Positions 1-12,946 of a DNA stretch of 38,939 bases are shown piece by piece; position 1 is the stretch's first letter, and every line of letters starts with the position of its first letter. The notes beneath the pieces are model-generated. The model was not told where the DNA came from and did not search any database. It was given only the letters and a program-made list of their open reading frames with translations. Source of the stretch: Hofstenia miamia (taxonomy: Eukaryota; Xenacoelomorpha; Acoela; Hofsteniidae); the NCBI GenBank assembly GCA_900660155.1, contig CABFPE010000853.1, positions 211,785 to 250,723 on the forward strand. The letters run 5' to 3'. The translations under genes and the position numbers were made by a program.

Positions 1-49
1 GGGTCCTCGCGATCCCAGTCTAGCCTTTTACCCCTTGGCCACTAGGGCC

Positions 50-50
<1 letters not shown>
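1..50 (-). mobile_element. Probable tRNA-derived SINE head, cut by window edge
   Basis: Read on the minus strand, this stretch resembles the 5' half of a leucine/serine-type tRNA. A TGGCCAAGGGG block (plus 31-41) matches the A box of RNA polymerase III promoters, and a GGGATCGCGAGG stretch leads toward where the B box would lie, off the left edge. This is the usual form of a tRNA-derived SINE head. It abuts an ATT microsatellite on its 5' side, so another copy or a microsatellite target may lie there. A tRNA pseudogene is the alternative. The B box is not in the window, so the call is tentative. Confidence 0.4.

Positions 51-93
<43 letters not shown>
51..93. repeat. (ATT)n microsatellite
   Basis: About 14 uninterrupted ATT units directly beside the SINE-like head. 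Likely a SINE tail or an insertion target. Confidence 0.95.
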
Positions 94-95
<2 letters not shown>

Positions 96-146
96 AATCC
101 AAATAACAATATTTTTTCCTATTCTGGCATCTGAGTAAGCATATCA

Positions 147-245
147 AAAGAGTTTGAACCGGCCGCAATTTTTGCTGAGCCGACTGAACCGGCTAAGCTT
201 TTTCTCAACCAGCTGTAATGGGCCGGTTAACCGGTTTTTTTCTAG
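147..245. repeat. CCGG-rich transposon-end-like block
   Basis: A GC-rich island with repeated CCGGC/GCCGG words (GAACCGGCCGC, GAACCGGCTAAG, GGGCCGGTTAACCGG). It is similar in style to the ends of the hAT-type element at 18443-19998. No partner end or target duplication could be matched, so it may be a fragment. The following ~860 bases (246-1110) are AT-rich and show no gene. Confidence 0.3.
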
Positions 246-1112
246 AATTTTTAGCACCACACAGAATTTGATATTTGCGACGCGATGGGGACACTTCTTG
301 TTAAAGTTTCAAATTTGCAAAGTATGCAACTAATCAGTGTAGATTAAGAGTCTAGATAAGTTTTTTAAGTCTTGCTCCTTTCAAAACTACAAATGTCTTA
401 ACAGCACCTCTTTATAAAACATTTTTATTAACAAAATGTCCTGCCGGGGAAACTATGAGTTTGAACTTGGCCTTTGAGGCGTGTATCACGAATACTTTGA
501 AGGCAATTTGCCCGAGAGCGAGAACTGGAATGACTTCGGTTTCCAGAATTGAAAGAACTGTAGGTATGTATATTACAACGCATTCAATGAAGAACAATGT
601 GATATGCATAATGCACGACTAGGCATCAAAATATTACTTGTATCAAGAAATCCCTAGCCGGTTTTTGAAACTAGTTTATTGGCATGCAGATTGGCGGCCA
701 CTAAACCTAAAACAGTATTTAGCAGTACTTTCAAAATGATGTCAACAATTTTGGTATTATGTGCATGCTTTGCCTGAAATCTTCATGATCTCACTCTTTA
801 GCAAGTAAAATGCATAGTTTTCACCTTCACATCTAAAAAAGTTACATAATCCAAAGGTTTTATGGTCGCCATGCGCTCTTGATCACCTTTAGCTACATTG
901 TCCTAAGTAATGCTGTCGCTGTCATCAACGAGAGAGAGAATGCATCAGAAGCAAACGAAATTTATGCACAAATAAAAACACGGGCTTAATCACTGGTGCT
1001 TTGCAGCAAATATTAATTACAATCACCCATCACCATTATCTTACGAGTACTGCACTGAAATAATAACCGTGAGTCTGAGGTCTACTCGCAGTTCTCATTA
1101 GTAGGTCAAGTG

Positions 1113-1218
1113 AATACCGGTCAACCGGCATGACAAAATTTTGATCCAATCCGACCCGACCGGTACTGGTCGACAGGTTTGCCAAATGACCGGTCGGGTC
1201 GATTCGCTTCCAACTCTG
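1113..1218. mobile_element. Probable hAT-type element end (CAGAGTTGGAA terminus)
   Basis: Ends with TTCCAACTCTG at 1208-1218, the same outermost bases as the right end of the hAT-type element at 19998. Inside it lie repeated CCGGTC/GACCGG words. The opposite end was not found nearby and the following 8 bases (TTTAGCGT) are not repeated to the left within reach. It is therefore a single end or a truncated copy. Confidence 0.35.
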
Positions 1219-2910
1219 TTTAGCGTACAAACATATTATCTATATTTACTACCTCGTTTATTAAGGGATATATTGCTTGGATATGCAGGAAAGTATTATT
1301 TTCCTTAAAACATTACATATATTGTTTTAGTAAAAAAATTAACAACGTTTTAAATGAAATTCGTGCAAAAACTTGTCAAAATGTTTTCGTCAAAGTCCAG
1401 TTGTTTTGTAGAACTTGAAAAATACATAAAAATATACAAATTCAAGTAAGCAGAAATTTAATTTTCATATAGAATAAATTTTTAAAAAATGTTTGAATAA
1501 AAGATTTGCAGAATATAAATGCTCTTGTTGTGTGTCCCTTTTCTTAATGTTTGTTTACATGCACATGGCTGATATAATCGATTTCAGTTTAGTTTTGAGA
1601 TGCCCAGGTAATAATATCTGGAGATTAAACATATTCATAAATCGTTGTCACTTAACATTACAATACTATCAATGGCAATATTTTAATGTTTTCCAAAAAA
1701 GTCTATGCAAAAAATTAAAATATAAGCAGTTTCATTTATAAAAAAGGAGACACACCTTATTTATTTGTGCACTCCGATTTTTAAGAGTTCATTATTTTGT
1801 GAGATGAAAGCGTTTAATAATTTTAAGAAGAAAACAAAAAAACGTTAAAAGAATTTCTAAGCAATTTAAAGTTAATCTATTCACAAATTTAAAAAAAAAT
1901 TAGGAAATTTTGTCATCATTGACAACTTTTGTGAAAATGCACATTCAATGCTATTTGGTAGCCAAATACAATGATTTACAGGAGGGGATCACATCTGTTT
2001 CAAGAAGGGTTGAACTCTCTAGGCCTGCGGCCCTGCACGACATGTTTATTGTATTAAGTTTAGCAATGCAATTTGAATTTCAACAAGATTGAATTAGCAC
2101 TGTTGACAGATACACTATGCAAATTTTCCAATAAAATTCATTCTGCAGTGCTTTTATGAGACAAAAGACACTATCAGTGCCGCAAAAGCTCTTCAAAAGT
2201 TTGGTTTACAAAAATGTTAAAATATCGTACTACACATTTACCAGGACATTCCAAGCTTGACGAAAGTGAAGTTTGAAATTTGAATATCTTTCAAACTTTG
2301 ATCTGAAAATTTGAATATTGCTTAGTTCAAAGCTTGATTTGAAGTTTGAAAGTTTGAAAAGTTGATTTTAAGTTGTATATTTTTATAAATGATTCTTATA
2401 TACACAAAAATATATAATTATTATACTGAAAGCAATAATTAAATATGCATATCAATGAGGTATGCTCAAGCCCACATGCACAGATCTTATCTATATTATA
2501 TTTTTTGTATCAATATGGAATGTATGCTATGCCAAGAATGCTATATTATATAATTAAGAAAATTTTTTTGACATCCATAGCCCGGTCGGGAGCCTGTACC
2601 CACAAAAAACAAGGGTTTTGGTTTGTCCGTTCCGAAATAGCAAACATTGCCAGATGAACAATGGCAATTCATTTGCCAACCATACCCAACAAAACAAAAA
2701 GTTTTGAAAAATTTAAAATTCTACAATTTTACAGAGAAAATAATATATTAGTGTATATAATATATGCATTGTCTTAAAGTTTGATTTCAATTTAAAAAAA
2801 ATACTATTTATCAGATTCTTATCGCCATTGATGGCCCGTCAATGAAACATTAATGACATTACTGGATCGATTTACAATCTAAAGAACAAATATTAATTAT
2901 TATCGAGGGT
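1219..2910. other. AT-rich interval without a recognisable gene
   Basis: Open frames here are short and AT-driven. The only structure seen is a patch of repeated TTTGAA/TTCAAA words at about 2262-2370, echoed at 6040-6150, and a small GC-rich patch at 2581-2600. A GCCATTGATGGC-type word at 2825 and a following CATTAATGACATTACTGG (about 2850) recur near 14341, suggesting a dispersed repeat. Confidence 0.5.
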
Positions 2911-3662
2911 AGGGCTCAGACAAAGTTGTACGGGCACGGGTTTCTATAGCACGGGCACGGGCCTGGGCATCCGAGTTCTGAATATTATTGTTCGAAGATA
3001 GTAATTCTTCATTTCATGTAGATTTACAACAAAATTACATATAAAATTGTCCACTGAGATACATGAAATATTCAAAATCAGAGAGTTTCATTGCACTGTC
3101 ATTTTCTAATATTGCATTAATATGTAAATGTGACTTACAAATCATAATGATGCAATTTAATTATTTTACAATGTCATACAAGAAGTTTATGTACTATTAT
3201 GATAAATAAGAACTTCTTTCCAGTAAATGAGTAATCAGCAGAATATTAAAAATATTTTACACTGTTTGATGTGTTGTCAATTATTGTAATGAATTGGTAT
3301 AATTTCTTCTGGAAACACGACTTTTTTTTTGTAAATATTGAGTACCTAATTTAGTTTTTCACGTAAACTACATCTGTAGGTGTTAAGACTGCCATGCTAT
3401 TTAAGTTAAGAAACAATTAGCTACGGGCATAACGGCCTTAGAATACTTGCACGGAAAAACCAACCATTTACAATTATGCCTGATCAAAGTAAATTTTCAT
3501 AACAAATGATTTTACTTACCTTTCCGTAGTTGATAGCGCAATCTAATATGTCAGCCTTTGTTTTTATGAGCGATGCATAATGAATTCAGTGATTTGCAGC
3601 AAGGTGTTCCATCTTAAGGATAATATGACCATTAAATCACCAATGGATCAGTGTCGGATATA

Positions 3663-3893
3663 CATGGTGTCCATAATGTCTGGACACAATAAAATTTCAT
3701 AATTTCGCCACTATCTAAATAAGTGAACTTCTTTCCGTATAAAGTACATTAAATTTTTAAATTAAGCCTTCATAGCCACTGCGAACTATAAGTTTAAGTC
3801 TTTTTTGAAGCATGGATGCAAAAAATATAAATAATTTTAAAGCCTACATTGAAAAATAGTTAATTTTCATGTGTCCAGTTTAAGGACACCCTG
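3663..3893. mobile_element. Mariner-type MITE, 231 bp
   Basis: Imperfect terminal inverted repeats: the left end starts CATGGTGTCC and continues to CTGGACACA, while the right end read on the minus strand starts CAGGGTGTCC and continues to CTGGACACA. Both ends are bordered by TA (3661-3662 and 3894-3895), the target site of Tc1/mariner elements. The interior is AT-rich and non-coding. This is a non-autonomous copy. Confidence 0.7.
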
Positions 3894-5690
3894 TACATCA
3901 CTAGCTCATTACTACCCCAGCGGTTATCTGCCATTAATGGCAACTACAACGGTCCATTGTCGGACCATTAATGGCTTGCTATTTGGGTTATGTTTGTAGG
4001 TAAGTGTTATTGAAATATAATAGCTTGAAGCAACAAGAAAATCTTCAAGTGTGCTATTGTACATGCATACTTAACCGGTCATAGCATTCAACAATGAAGT
4101 TACGGCAAAATCTAAATTACAGAGAAGTTGAATTTTACAACTATAAAGTAATGTTCTGAGTCCAACGGCTTGTAACGGCCCAGGATTTTGTTTTTTTGGC
4201 TAAAATCTAACTATGATTCATCTCTGAACATTATGATTAACAATTTGTTAATTTGTATTTTTGTTTTTATAACTTAGTTGGTTTGCCGTTTTCTTTAATT
4301 ATTCGAACTATGAGCATGTTTTAATAATTCCATTGAAAATTGCGGTATTTCACTCAGTAGTCGTAAAAAACCCCTATACGGCTAAAGCATTACGGCCAAA
4401 AACTTACGGCCGGCTAAACTGAAAATTTATATTTCACAGCCGGCTATGGCCAAGAAAATTGTTTGGCCGCAGAACAATGCTATAAAGTCATCGCTAAGTC
4501 CCGCTTTCAGTATATTCATTAACAAGTTTTGTCAATTCATTGTTATGTCGTGTATCAAACTTCATTAAGATAATTGAAAGCACAGGAAACAGTATGAAAA
4601 TACTTTAAATCAGCACTACACTGCACTGCTTGTTTGACATAAAAAAAATATATATTAAATTAATTCAATTCAATTTTTCTGACGTTAATAACTTATGTTC
4701 CTTACATTACACCTTAAAACTTAAAAAATCTCTTATTTTTCTTTTTTGAAATTTGAAACTTAATTTCTTATTTTTTTGATATTATTTTTTGTTTGAAAAC
4801 TTTTTTGAATTTAATAATGATATATACGAATAATTTATGCAAAATTGAATTTCAAAATGTAAAGAATTAGTAATATTAGTTTTGTACAAGTATTTGCTTA
4901 TATTCATTTAAAAAATATATTTGTAAATTTTATCAAAATATCATAGTTTAATTAAATTAGGAAAATCCACATTTATTTGCAAATTGTTAACAATTGTAAA
5001 AAGAAATTTCTTTGCATATAATTAACTGATTTGCATAAATGAAATTCTGTGCCTGCCTTAGGAAATTGTGAGCATAGAATCTGTACAACACTTGTAGAAT
5101 CTTGCAATGCCACTATCGCAAAGAAATGAATTTGTGCTTTGTGCATTATTAAATGATAGTTTTTTAAAATTATTTTCTAAATATAAATCTCATATATTAT
5201 TATATATGATATATATATAATATATATTATATATTATACTAGAATTATTCTCTTGATATTAAGATTTAATTTCTCAAGTACTATTTAAAGCGATTAATCA
5301 TTCAAGTGTAGTATTTCAGGATGAAATTCTTTTGATTAATTGCATAAAATTTCAAGATATTTTTTTCTTAACAATAAGAAATGTTTTTATGAGTGTACAT
5401 AAGTACTATATTTTTATCAATGAATGCAATTATCAGAATGTGGCTGTGAAAGTGAACTCTTTAAAATTGATGAAGATCATGAGTTTAATGTGGATTAGTG
5501 TAATATTATGCTAATATTTTATAATTTTTGCCATAAATTTTCATGTAGATTAGTGTTACACAAAATGCATTTACACAGATATATAGAATCCTTACATATA
5601 AAATGCATTTAAATCAACTACACAATTCAAAGAAATGGTTTTAAAAATTAGGATCCTCAAACAACAAAAATAATTATTCTACGTTCAGAG
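3894..5690. other. Non-coding interval with palindromic and CGGC-rich patches
   Basis: At 3930-3975 the word CCATTAATGG occurs twice around a short spacer. At 4370-4450 there is a cluster of ACGGC/GCCGGCTA words. From 4470 to 5690 the sequence is strongly AT-rich, with a TA-rich microsatellite-like tract at about 5190-5238. No gene is supported. Confidence 0.5.
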
Positions 5691-6612
5691 CCAGTATGTC
5701 TGCCCCGTGACCGTATATAGAAGTCCATGCCCGTAGCACCCGGATGTAAAATGTTGAAGTTGAACATTGAATTATTCTAGCAACACAGGACAACATAATA
5801 ATCGCAAAGTCTGCAAAGTTTGCTAGGTGAAAAAGTTCCAGTGCTTAATTTTATTGAATAAATTTATAAGGCATTTATTAATGTCTGTCAGACGTTTTGT
5901 TTTCGGTTAAAATATTCAACAAAGTAAATTTGATAATAATACAATGGATACAACAACTTAAGTTACTTAAATACAATTTTACCATAAAATAATGTTGAAA
6001 AAATTGCATAAAGTGTTGATGTGTCAATTTTGCCAAATTTGAATGTCAAAGTTTGCTCATAGTTAGTTAGCATTCAAAATTTGCTTGAAATTTAGATTAT
6101 AGAATTTTTAAGAGTTTGATTTGAAAGTTTCAAAATTTGAATTTGTTTTGAAGGCCCTGACACATACAGCTTTTGGTTGTGCGCAAGGTTGTAAGTGTGT
6201 ACTCTAATTATTACTGTCTTCACAGAGGGCATAAGGGTCATATAGCTCCGGTCAAAAAAATGAGAAAATATTTCAAACACAAAAACTCTTCAACGACAGT
6301 ACACAACTCTTTTCAACTCCTTAACGTGGCATGCTCTGGACGAACACATTTAGGCAATCACTCACAATCAACAACAGTACCCGTAAACACACTTGTTCGG
6401 GACAAGGACTTTATTAATTTTTACTAATTATGTCTCAACAAGATTCAAGAAACCTTTTGCAATATCCTTACTCTATTAGAACCACAGACCGCAAAACTTT
6501 ATTCAAGATATCGAGTATGACCCCAAAACATTCTATAGAAAGTTCAAAAAGTTGAAACGAACTCGCTAAAAAGAAACAAAGGAAGTGGGCAACCCCTCAA
6601 ATTGACTGGAAA

Positions 6613-7029
6613 TGAATGGAAAAATTTTGTCAAAAACCCACTGAAATCAACCGCTCAAAGTTTCTAGAAACCTAGATAACTAAATTGTCTCAACATCGAC
6701 AGTGTACAGATGTGTATCAAAAGCCAGAGATATGTAAAAAAAGTGGGAAAAGTGTTATATTCATTGGGTTAGCATCTGTGAAGGACTACTTGACAGATAA
6801 GAAATTGGTGGCATCTTAACNTGAATGGAAAAATTTTGTCAAAAACCCACTGAAATCAACCGCTCAAAGTTTCTAGAAACCTAGATAACTAAATTGTCTC
6901 AACATCGACAGTGTACCGAACACTTTCAAAAGGCAGAGATATGTAAAAAAAGTGGGAAAAGTGTTATATTCATTGGGTTAGCATCTGTGAAGGACTACTT
7001 GACAGATAAGAAATTGGTGGCATCTTAAC
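6613..7029. repeat. 208-bp direct duplication flanking an N (likely assembly overlap)
   Basis: Copy 1 is 6613-6820, an N is at 6821, and copy 2 is 6822-7029. Both are 208 bases and identical except for seven substitutions packed into about 17 bases (around 6711 and 6920). The N sits exactly at the junction, so this is most simply the unmerged overlap of two contigs, perhaps from two haplotypes. A true tandem duplication is less likely. Confidence 0.85.
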
Positions 7030-8861
7030 AGAATCTCATCGATGAAATATTCTATGGGAACATAATCATTCAAGAAAATTTAAATCCTTAAATATCTTTA
7101 ACTAACACACCACTTATTATGTAGTAAATTAATGTTTGAAATATTTGCAGTTTTTTCAATAATTCTGTTGTGAGGATTTGTGGTGGAAATCTTTATTCCT
7201 GTGGCATGGTGTGGGACTTGTAGCGCGGATTTGTAGATATTTCTTGTGGTATAGTTTCTGTTGTGGGTCGAAAAACTTTGCCCATTGCAAGCCCGGTAAT
7301 TGCCTACCTTTTGTGCAAAAGGACTTATTCTAGCACTATAATCAATAAGCTTAGTAAACTAAGTTCATTTATGCCTCTATGTTTGCCTAAATATGAAGTT
7401 CAATATCCATATTTTGCAAATCCCCAATTGGTAATCACATTGTATGAAATATGAGGCTTTCCATCCTCGTTTGTCGAAAATTTAAAATGAAGAATTTTAA
7501 TAGATACAAGACAAAACAAGATTTTCTATTATCATAAATGATTTTGTAATTTTTAAGCAAAAATAATTAAAAATTTATGTAAATATAAAATTAATTTTTT
7601 CTAGTTTTTCGTCCTTTGTACTGTTAAAGATTTATTTTTTATTTTTCAAAGTGGGAAATTCCGCAATTGAGTTTTTAGTATCAAAATGAGTAATAATAAC
7701 AAAGAAACTTATTTAGTTTTTCTTAAGAAAATATTTATTTAAGCAGTGTGAAAATATTTGGCTGACTTGGGGTTAAACCTTACATTTATTTGCTAAAAGT
7801 GTTGCAATTATTTCAAAAGGAAATATAATGAAACCATTGCTATCATAGATTACTAAATATTAATCAATCTATGTTGTAATTTGTCAACAACATAATAATG
7901 TACTTGCTTTTAAATTGCAATCAAGAGAAAATTCTTGTAATCTATGTTTTTCGAAAGAGAGTACATGAAACTATCACTTAAAAAAATGTTTCTTAATTGT
8001 ATAAATACTAATAGTTGACAATTATTTTTTCCGAAAAGTTAATATTCCACTTCAACACTAAGAGCACCATACTGTTTTATTCCATTCACTCAGCACCAGT
8101 GTAGTAAAATCAATGTTTTCAATCTATCCTTTCTAGTATAAAACGTGGTCTGTTTATTTAAAAACATTAAGCTGTTTTCAAATAACAAGTAGTCTTTATT
8201 AATTATCAAAGTATTTCCCAGGAACACACTCAGTTGGTGGATTGGACACCAGAAATGAATGTCTCTGTTCAATTCTAAAATAATGTCATTTTGCATTAAG
8301 AACAAGATCTGATAGATGAATCAGAGGAGGGTTAAATCAACTCTTTGTCTGGTATGGCTCGGGTAGAAAGCTTCTTTCCTTTAATCGGATCATATCATGT
8401 CCCTAAATAACGTTCGACAATAACTACAGTACTGATTAAAAATCTAGGACTTAACTATATATTGAACAATTGAACGGTATGTCATACGTAACTAGTTTGT
8501 CCAATGACAACTAGTGCATTGCATTTCTTTCTTTCTACTAGGTAGCTCGCTAAGTGTGAAAACATATTTGTATTTGTTTTGGTGACATGTTGCCATTTTC
8601 TAACCAAATCTAAATTGAGGGTTATCTAAGCTGCTTTGAACAGGAGCTTTGTTATGTAATTAGAGCAAGTAAATTTATAAGTATAAAGAATAATTAACGT
8701 GAATGATCACACGTGGACTTCAGAAGATTGCGGGAATTGGATTTTAAAAGTGTTTTGTTAATATCTCAAATATAATTATTCTTACTTTCTTTAAATCGAC
8801 TATATAATAATTTGATCTACAAATTATTATCAAACGAGAACAAGCTATAGCGGCTATCTAA
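7030..8861. other. AT-rich interval without a supported gene
   Basis: Open frames of 60-71 codons at 7263-7454 (plus) and 8090-8305 (minus) start from non-ATG codons and resemble no known protein. No inverted-repeat element or splice-bounded exon could be made out. Confidence 0.5.
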
Positions 8862-8987
8862 ATGGACGAGGAACAGATGACTACGATGATCGCAGCTGCG
8901 GTGAAGGCTGCAATGGAGAACCTGAGTAGTGTCTCGTCAACGTTAGGTTATAAGAGTTTAGTTCGGAATCAATATCAACATATCTAA
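8862..8987 (+). CDS. Small orphan ORF, possibly a retroelement gag start
   Basis: A 41-codon ORF from ATG to TAA in a local GC-rich patch within AT-rich sequence. The first 27 residues (MDEEQMTTMIAAAVKAAMEN and a serine-rich tail) are acidic then alanine-rich and helical, unlike chance translation of the neighbouring DNA. Short acidic-helical N-termini of this kind occur at the start of gag proteins of Ty3-like retroelements, but no protease or reverse transcriptase follows. It could also be a first exon, since GT dinucleotides follow the helical part. I do not recognise the protein. Confidence 0.25.
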   Translation: MDEEQMTTMIAAAVKAAMENLSSVSSTLGYKSLVRNQYQHI

Positions 8988-11920
8988 AGAAATCATCTAC
9001 GTTATTTGTTAAATCTTGCATGTTAAGGTGCACATTTTCGATCGCTACTCTATATTGTTTTCAAGAGTTGATTGCCTATGAAAGATTGTTTTTCAACAAT
9101 CATCATCATTGCAGAAATCGATGAACAAATTTGGTATATATATATATATATAATTGTTATAAAAAGTATGAATATATTATATTTATGAGGGTACGATCTG
9201 AAATGATATTAAAATTATTAAGATGAATATCTTCATCAGCATATGGCATTAACATACATATATCATAAAGGTCAGAATTTGTGAAAATGTTACATTTAAG
9301 TGAAAATAAATGTTAAAAATTTTATAATCTACTTTTGAACGTTCAAGCATCATAAAGCTCGATATTCAAAACTTTAAGTGCTACATTTGCTCAATAAAAT
9401 CATCTTAATAAAAGCAATGTTGAGAAAGATACAGACATAATTTGCATACATTTATTTTTTATTCTAAAAAAATTTTCACAATAACTGGAGAACGGGGATT
9501 TCCTCTCCATATAAAACTTGAGTTTTTTAATGACACCTGGTGACTTTTCCTACTTTGATTGGAGGCATAGTCCCTCAACAAAAATTTTCTAAGTATTCGA
9601 TCATTTTATGTATAGTATTGCTTTTCCACCGGGACATATTTTTCAAATTTTTGTTTTGTGAAAAAGTAGCTAAAGTAAACAAAAAAATTATTTGATAAGT
9701 TTATAATCAATTCCATCATTTCCAACGTCTAATTCCAATATTTAGAATATTTAAATAATTCCCAAATTTTCAGATTGAATGACTTTTAAAAATAATAATG
9801 TCATCAAAATTCTGAACAAATTAATAATTTTGATGTGAAGAATATTTGTTGAAAGTTTCGAATTAATATCATACTCCAATCTAAAGTTAAGCGTGGGAAA
9901 GAATTCCCCCTCTCCAGGCGTGAGGAGACCAAAAACGTATTTCAAAAGGGTTAAATAACAAATCCAGTTCATAACAATTGACTAAGCAATGATGATATAT
10001 TCATAATTTTTGAAGGCATATGACAAACCTATGCGCATTCAAAGTATTATATAGGATTAAAAAAATTTTTTTAATATTATTTCTAAAAACCGTGCACAGC
10101 AAAAATAAAATTTCTAAGGTGTTTATATTTTCATATTTACATATCTTTGAAAGTAACAAAGGATTCAAAAGTAAATTTAAAAGCAAAATTGTTCAATTTT
10201 GAAACAAAAAATAGAAAACATTTGCAAAATTATTGTTCTCCTGAGATCATGAATTTATAAGAAGCTACTCTTGAAGTTTGACACTCAGCCTGTTATAGAA
10301 ATTTAAAATCTTTTAGAGAGTTTTATTTCAAAGAGTATAGAATCAGTAGGCGAATGTGGCCAAACATGTTCTGCGGTGCTGAATTAAGATTCTTAAAAAC
10401 TTCTGCAAAAAAAGTTCTCCAAAGTCATCTAACATTTTCCATAGTGTGAATGAGGGCTGAAAACGGACAGGATAATTAGGGCAGGATAAATCTGAGCAAG
10501 CCAGAACAGAACAGGACAGAATAAATTAGGGGCCCAGCTAAAGCCGGAGAATTATTATTAGAATTTAAAGACTGAATATATCCACACTAGCAGTTCATTG
10601 CTGCAGTGTTATTTATAATAGCGTATCGAAATCAGTCGATTTGCAAATTTGCCTCCTTTCGACGAGGACGCAATGACTTTTAGAACAACTTTACAAGTTG
10701 TTGAGAGTAATGCGATTGACCGCCTTTACAAGTAGCTTATTATATTCCAGCTTAATTTCGACGTGCTTGCCATTACTAGTTTTGCTAGTGAAAGAGTTGT
10801 CTCATCATACCGTTTATTACCAATAAATTTACACAACGTATTTTGTTTTGCCTCAGAAATTGAAAAAATATGTTTTGACACGCTTTCCCTCTTTCAACTA
10901 TTTTAGTTAACTTTCAATAAATATTTTTTCTTAATAAAGCCGCATTAGGGTGTTAATGAATTTAACTTTAAGTTACACATGCACCTCAACATCCAAATTG
11001 GGAAATGTGGCCATCTGTTTTCTCTAGTTACAGAAAGTAGACGTACTTTATACCACATGAAATTCACTGAAATCATTGTGGCCATAACATGGATGGTCAA
11101 ATGTGGTTTATGCAAGGTCTTGGGTCCCTCATGGATTAATTACATTTTTAATTTCCTACCTGAAAGTTGTACTCTAGAAAAAATACATGAAACCATATGA
11201 TATAATATATTAATACGACCAAGCTGAATATATTTCAGACGTCTATCAACCTCCAAATTTCTTATAAAAATGAAAGATTTTGCATATATAAATGTAATTA
11301 AAATATATTTTCTTCAAAAAAACTACCCACCATAACTAATAAATATGTTTAAAATCTGAGAAGAATAGAGGATAGAAGAATGTGCCCTCTATATTTTATG
11401 CTATAAACACGCAATCAGTCACACATTCTTGCAGGTACACTATAATCTCGGTATTGGCACGCGATGCCTTTAAATAGAGCCTTTACACGTTCCAGGCGCA
11501 GGAATAATTTTTAACTCAAAAAGTCATAGGTACAAGGGTGCAAATCCAATCAAAGATATCGCAATATCCATTTTATCTATTCATAATAAACTAGTTTAAG
11601 TATGCGTGCATCTGCCAGTAATTCTTATAAATTTATTTTCTCTGTTTATAATGAAATCCGTTTCTAAAGATGCCTTGCAATTATGAAAATGGCAATAACA
11701 TCAGAAATTATGCCAATTTTGATGAGGAGTCAATTTGCGTGCAATTGTACAAGTTAATTCTGGGATGTCAATTTCAAAAACAGGAGAAAATAACATAAAC
11801 TATCCAATTCTACAATACAAACTAACACAGCCTCTTGGTGCACAAATTCCTGCAAGAGTTTTGGCTTTTGCCAAACTACAATATCTGAGCAAATAAAACA
11901 AAATTAAGCCTGGTTTTCAA
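8988..11920. other. AT-rich interval without a supported gene
   Basis: Contains a short TA tract (9135-9152). A 73-codon ATG-initiated frame at 10979-11200 is somewhat GC-richer than its surroundings but matches nothing known to me. A patch of ACAGGACAG-like words lies at 10460-10530. Nothing else could be made out. Confidence 0.45.
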
Positions 11921-12228
11921 AACAATTTGCCGGGTGTTGATTTTGTGAGAAGGTTCATGAAGCGAAGCAACATAATTTACAGAAAGCCAGGCACATAAAA
12001 CGAGCTAGAGCTTCTGTTGGCCAATAAGAAGTGAAGCATTTCTGTGGCGAACTCGAAGAAGAAGGATTAGCCGATGTTTCTCCCAGCAACATCTTCAACT
12101 TTGATGAACCGGCTTTAGAATACTGTCCTGGCGCTAAGCAAGTCATAGTTTTGTTACTCATTTTCAGCTGGGAAGGCTATTTTGCGAAAAAAATGCCTAA
12201 AAGAGGCGGTACAACCACATTAAAATAG
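11921..12228 (+). pseudogene. Decayed pogo/Tigger-like DDE transposase fragment
   Basis: Two adjoining frames together read like the junction between the DNA-binding and DDE catalytic regions of pogo/jerky-type transposases. The first (from 11921) gives DFVRRFMKRSNII and RKPG, matching the 'flkR...rKpe' segment. After a frameshift the second gives KRARASVGQ, a stop, then EVKHFCGELEEEGLADVSPS and NIFNFDEPALEYCPGAKQVI. The NFDE aspartate corresponds to the first catalytic Asp of the family, and the PGAK-VI that follows is typical. Stops, the frameshift and lack of the second Asp and final acid show it is dead. Sequence after 12240 no longer aligns by eye. Confidence 0.6.
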
Positions 12229-12471
12229 AAACTATTGATGTGTTTCAAAACAAGCCGTATTATTTGAAGTTTTGCCAGTCGACCAATGCATGTGGCAGCA
12301 ATATTGCATCAGCACTGGTGTGACATGCGGATTCGACTGAAAAACCTAAATTTATCGAAGTCATTCAATACATGGGAACAGGCCACAAGACTGTCATTCC
12401 CCTTATTACGTCAGCGATCAGCAAGATCTCTTGAAGAGATTTCAACTTCTAATATTTTCGCCTACCTTAAT

Positions 12472-12506
<35 letters not shown>

Positions 12507-12904
12507 CAAGCTATAAGCCGCTGTTCAAACACCTTACGATTGCGAATGAGTTGAAATGCAATTCAAAAATATTTTTATAGTGAATATCAAGTTCAAATTT
12601 TCATTGAATATCAAAAACTATTGCTTGACATAATCCTTAGAATATTTATATGAAATTACTTAAGCACTACTAAATATTGATAAACACATATAGATAAAAT
12701 CACAAAACACTTTATTCAGCAAGTATCAAAACTTGTAATTTGATTAAATACAAGACTAAAAACTGTATTTTGATTACAATACAATTTGGAATTGAATGCA
12801 TTTGAAATTATTAATTTCCTTCAATTTAGAAAACTAATGGAAGTAATTTATTCATCTTTTTAAAAAAATGGGTAATGGGAAAATATATTTCGTTGTTGAC
12901 CCAT

Positions 12905-12946
<42 letters not shown>

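Larger units (their letters stand above)
2930..5734. repeat. Weak inverted pair of CGGGCACGGG blocks
   Basis: The block at 2930-2961 (ACGGGCACGGG, a TTTCTATAG core, then CACGGGCACGGG) has a diverged reverse-complement partner at 5703-5734 (reads ACGGGCATGG then ACTTCTATATACGG on the minus strand). They could be the two ends of a 2.8-kb element. No coding remnant was seen between them and no target duplication was found, so chance or two separate insertions remain possible. Confidence 0.2.

Noticed and set aside
6173..6427. 84-codon plus-strand frame with mixed composition following a TCTTCACAG acceptor-like site.
   Set aside because: No family resemblance and no partner exons; the start is not a conventional ATG context. 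Left unannotated.
9485..9917. Possible MITE with ends starting CTGGAGA.
   Set aside because: Only about 16 of 24 bases match after the first seven, the stretch is purine-biased and no target duplication was found.
10979..11200. 73-codon ATG frame with a locally higher GC content.
   Set aside because: No recognisable motif, no neighbouring gene parts and no splice context; it may be chance or a piece of an unknown repeat.
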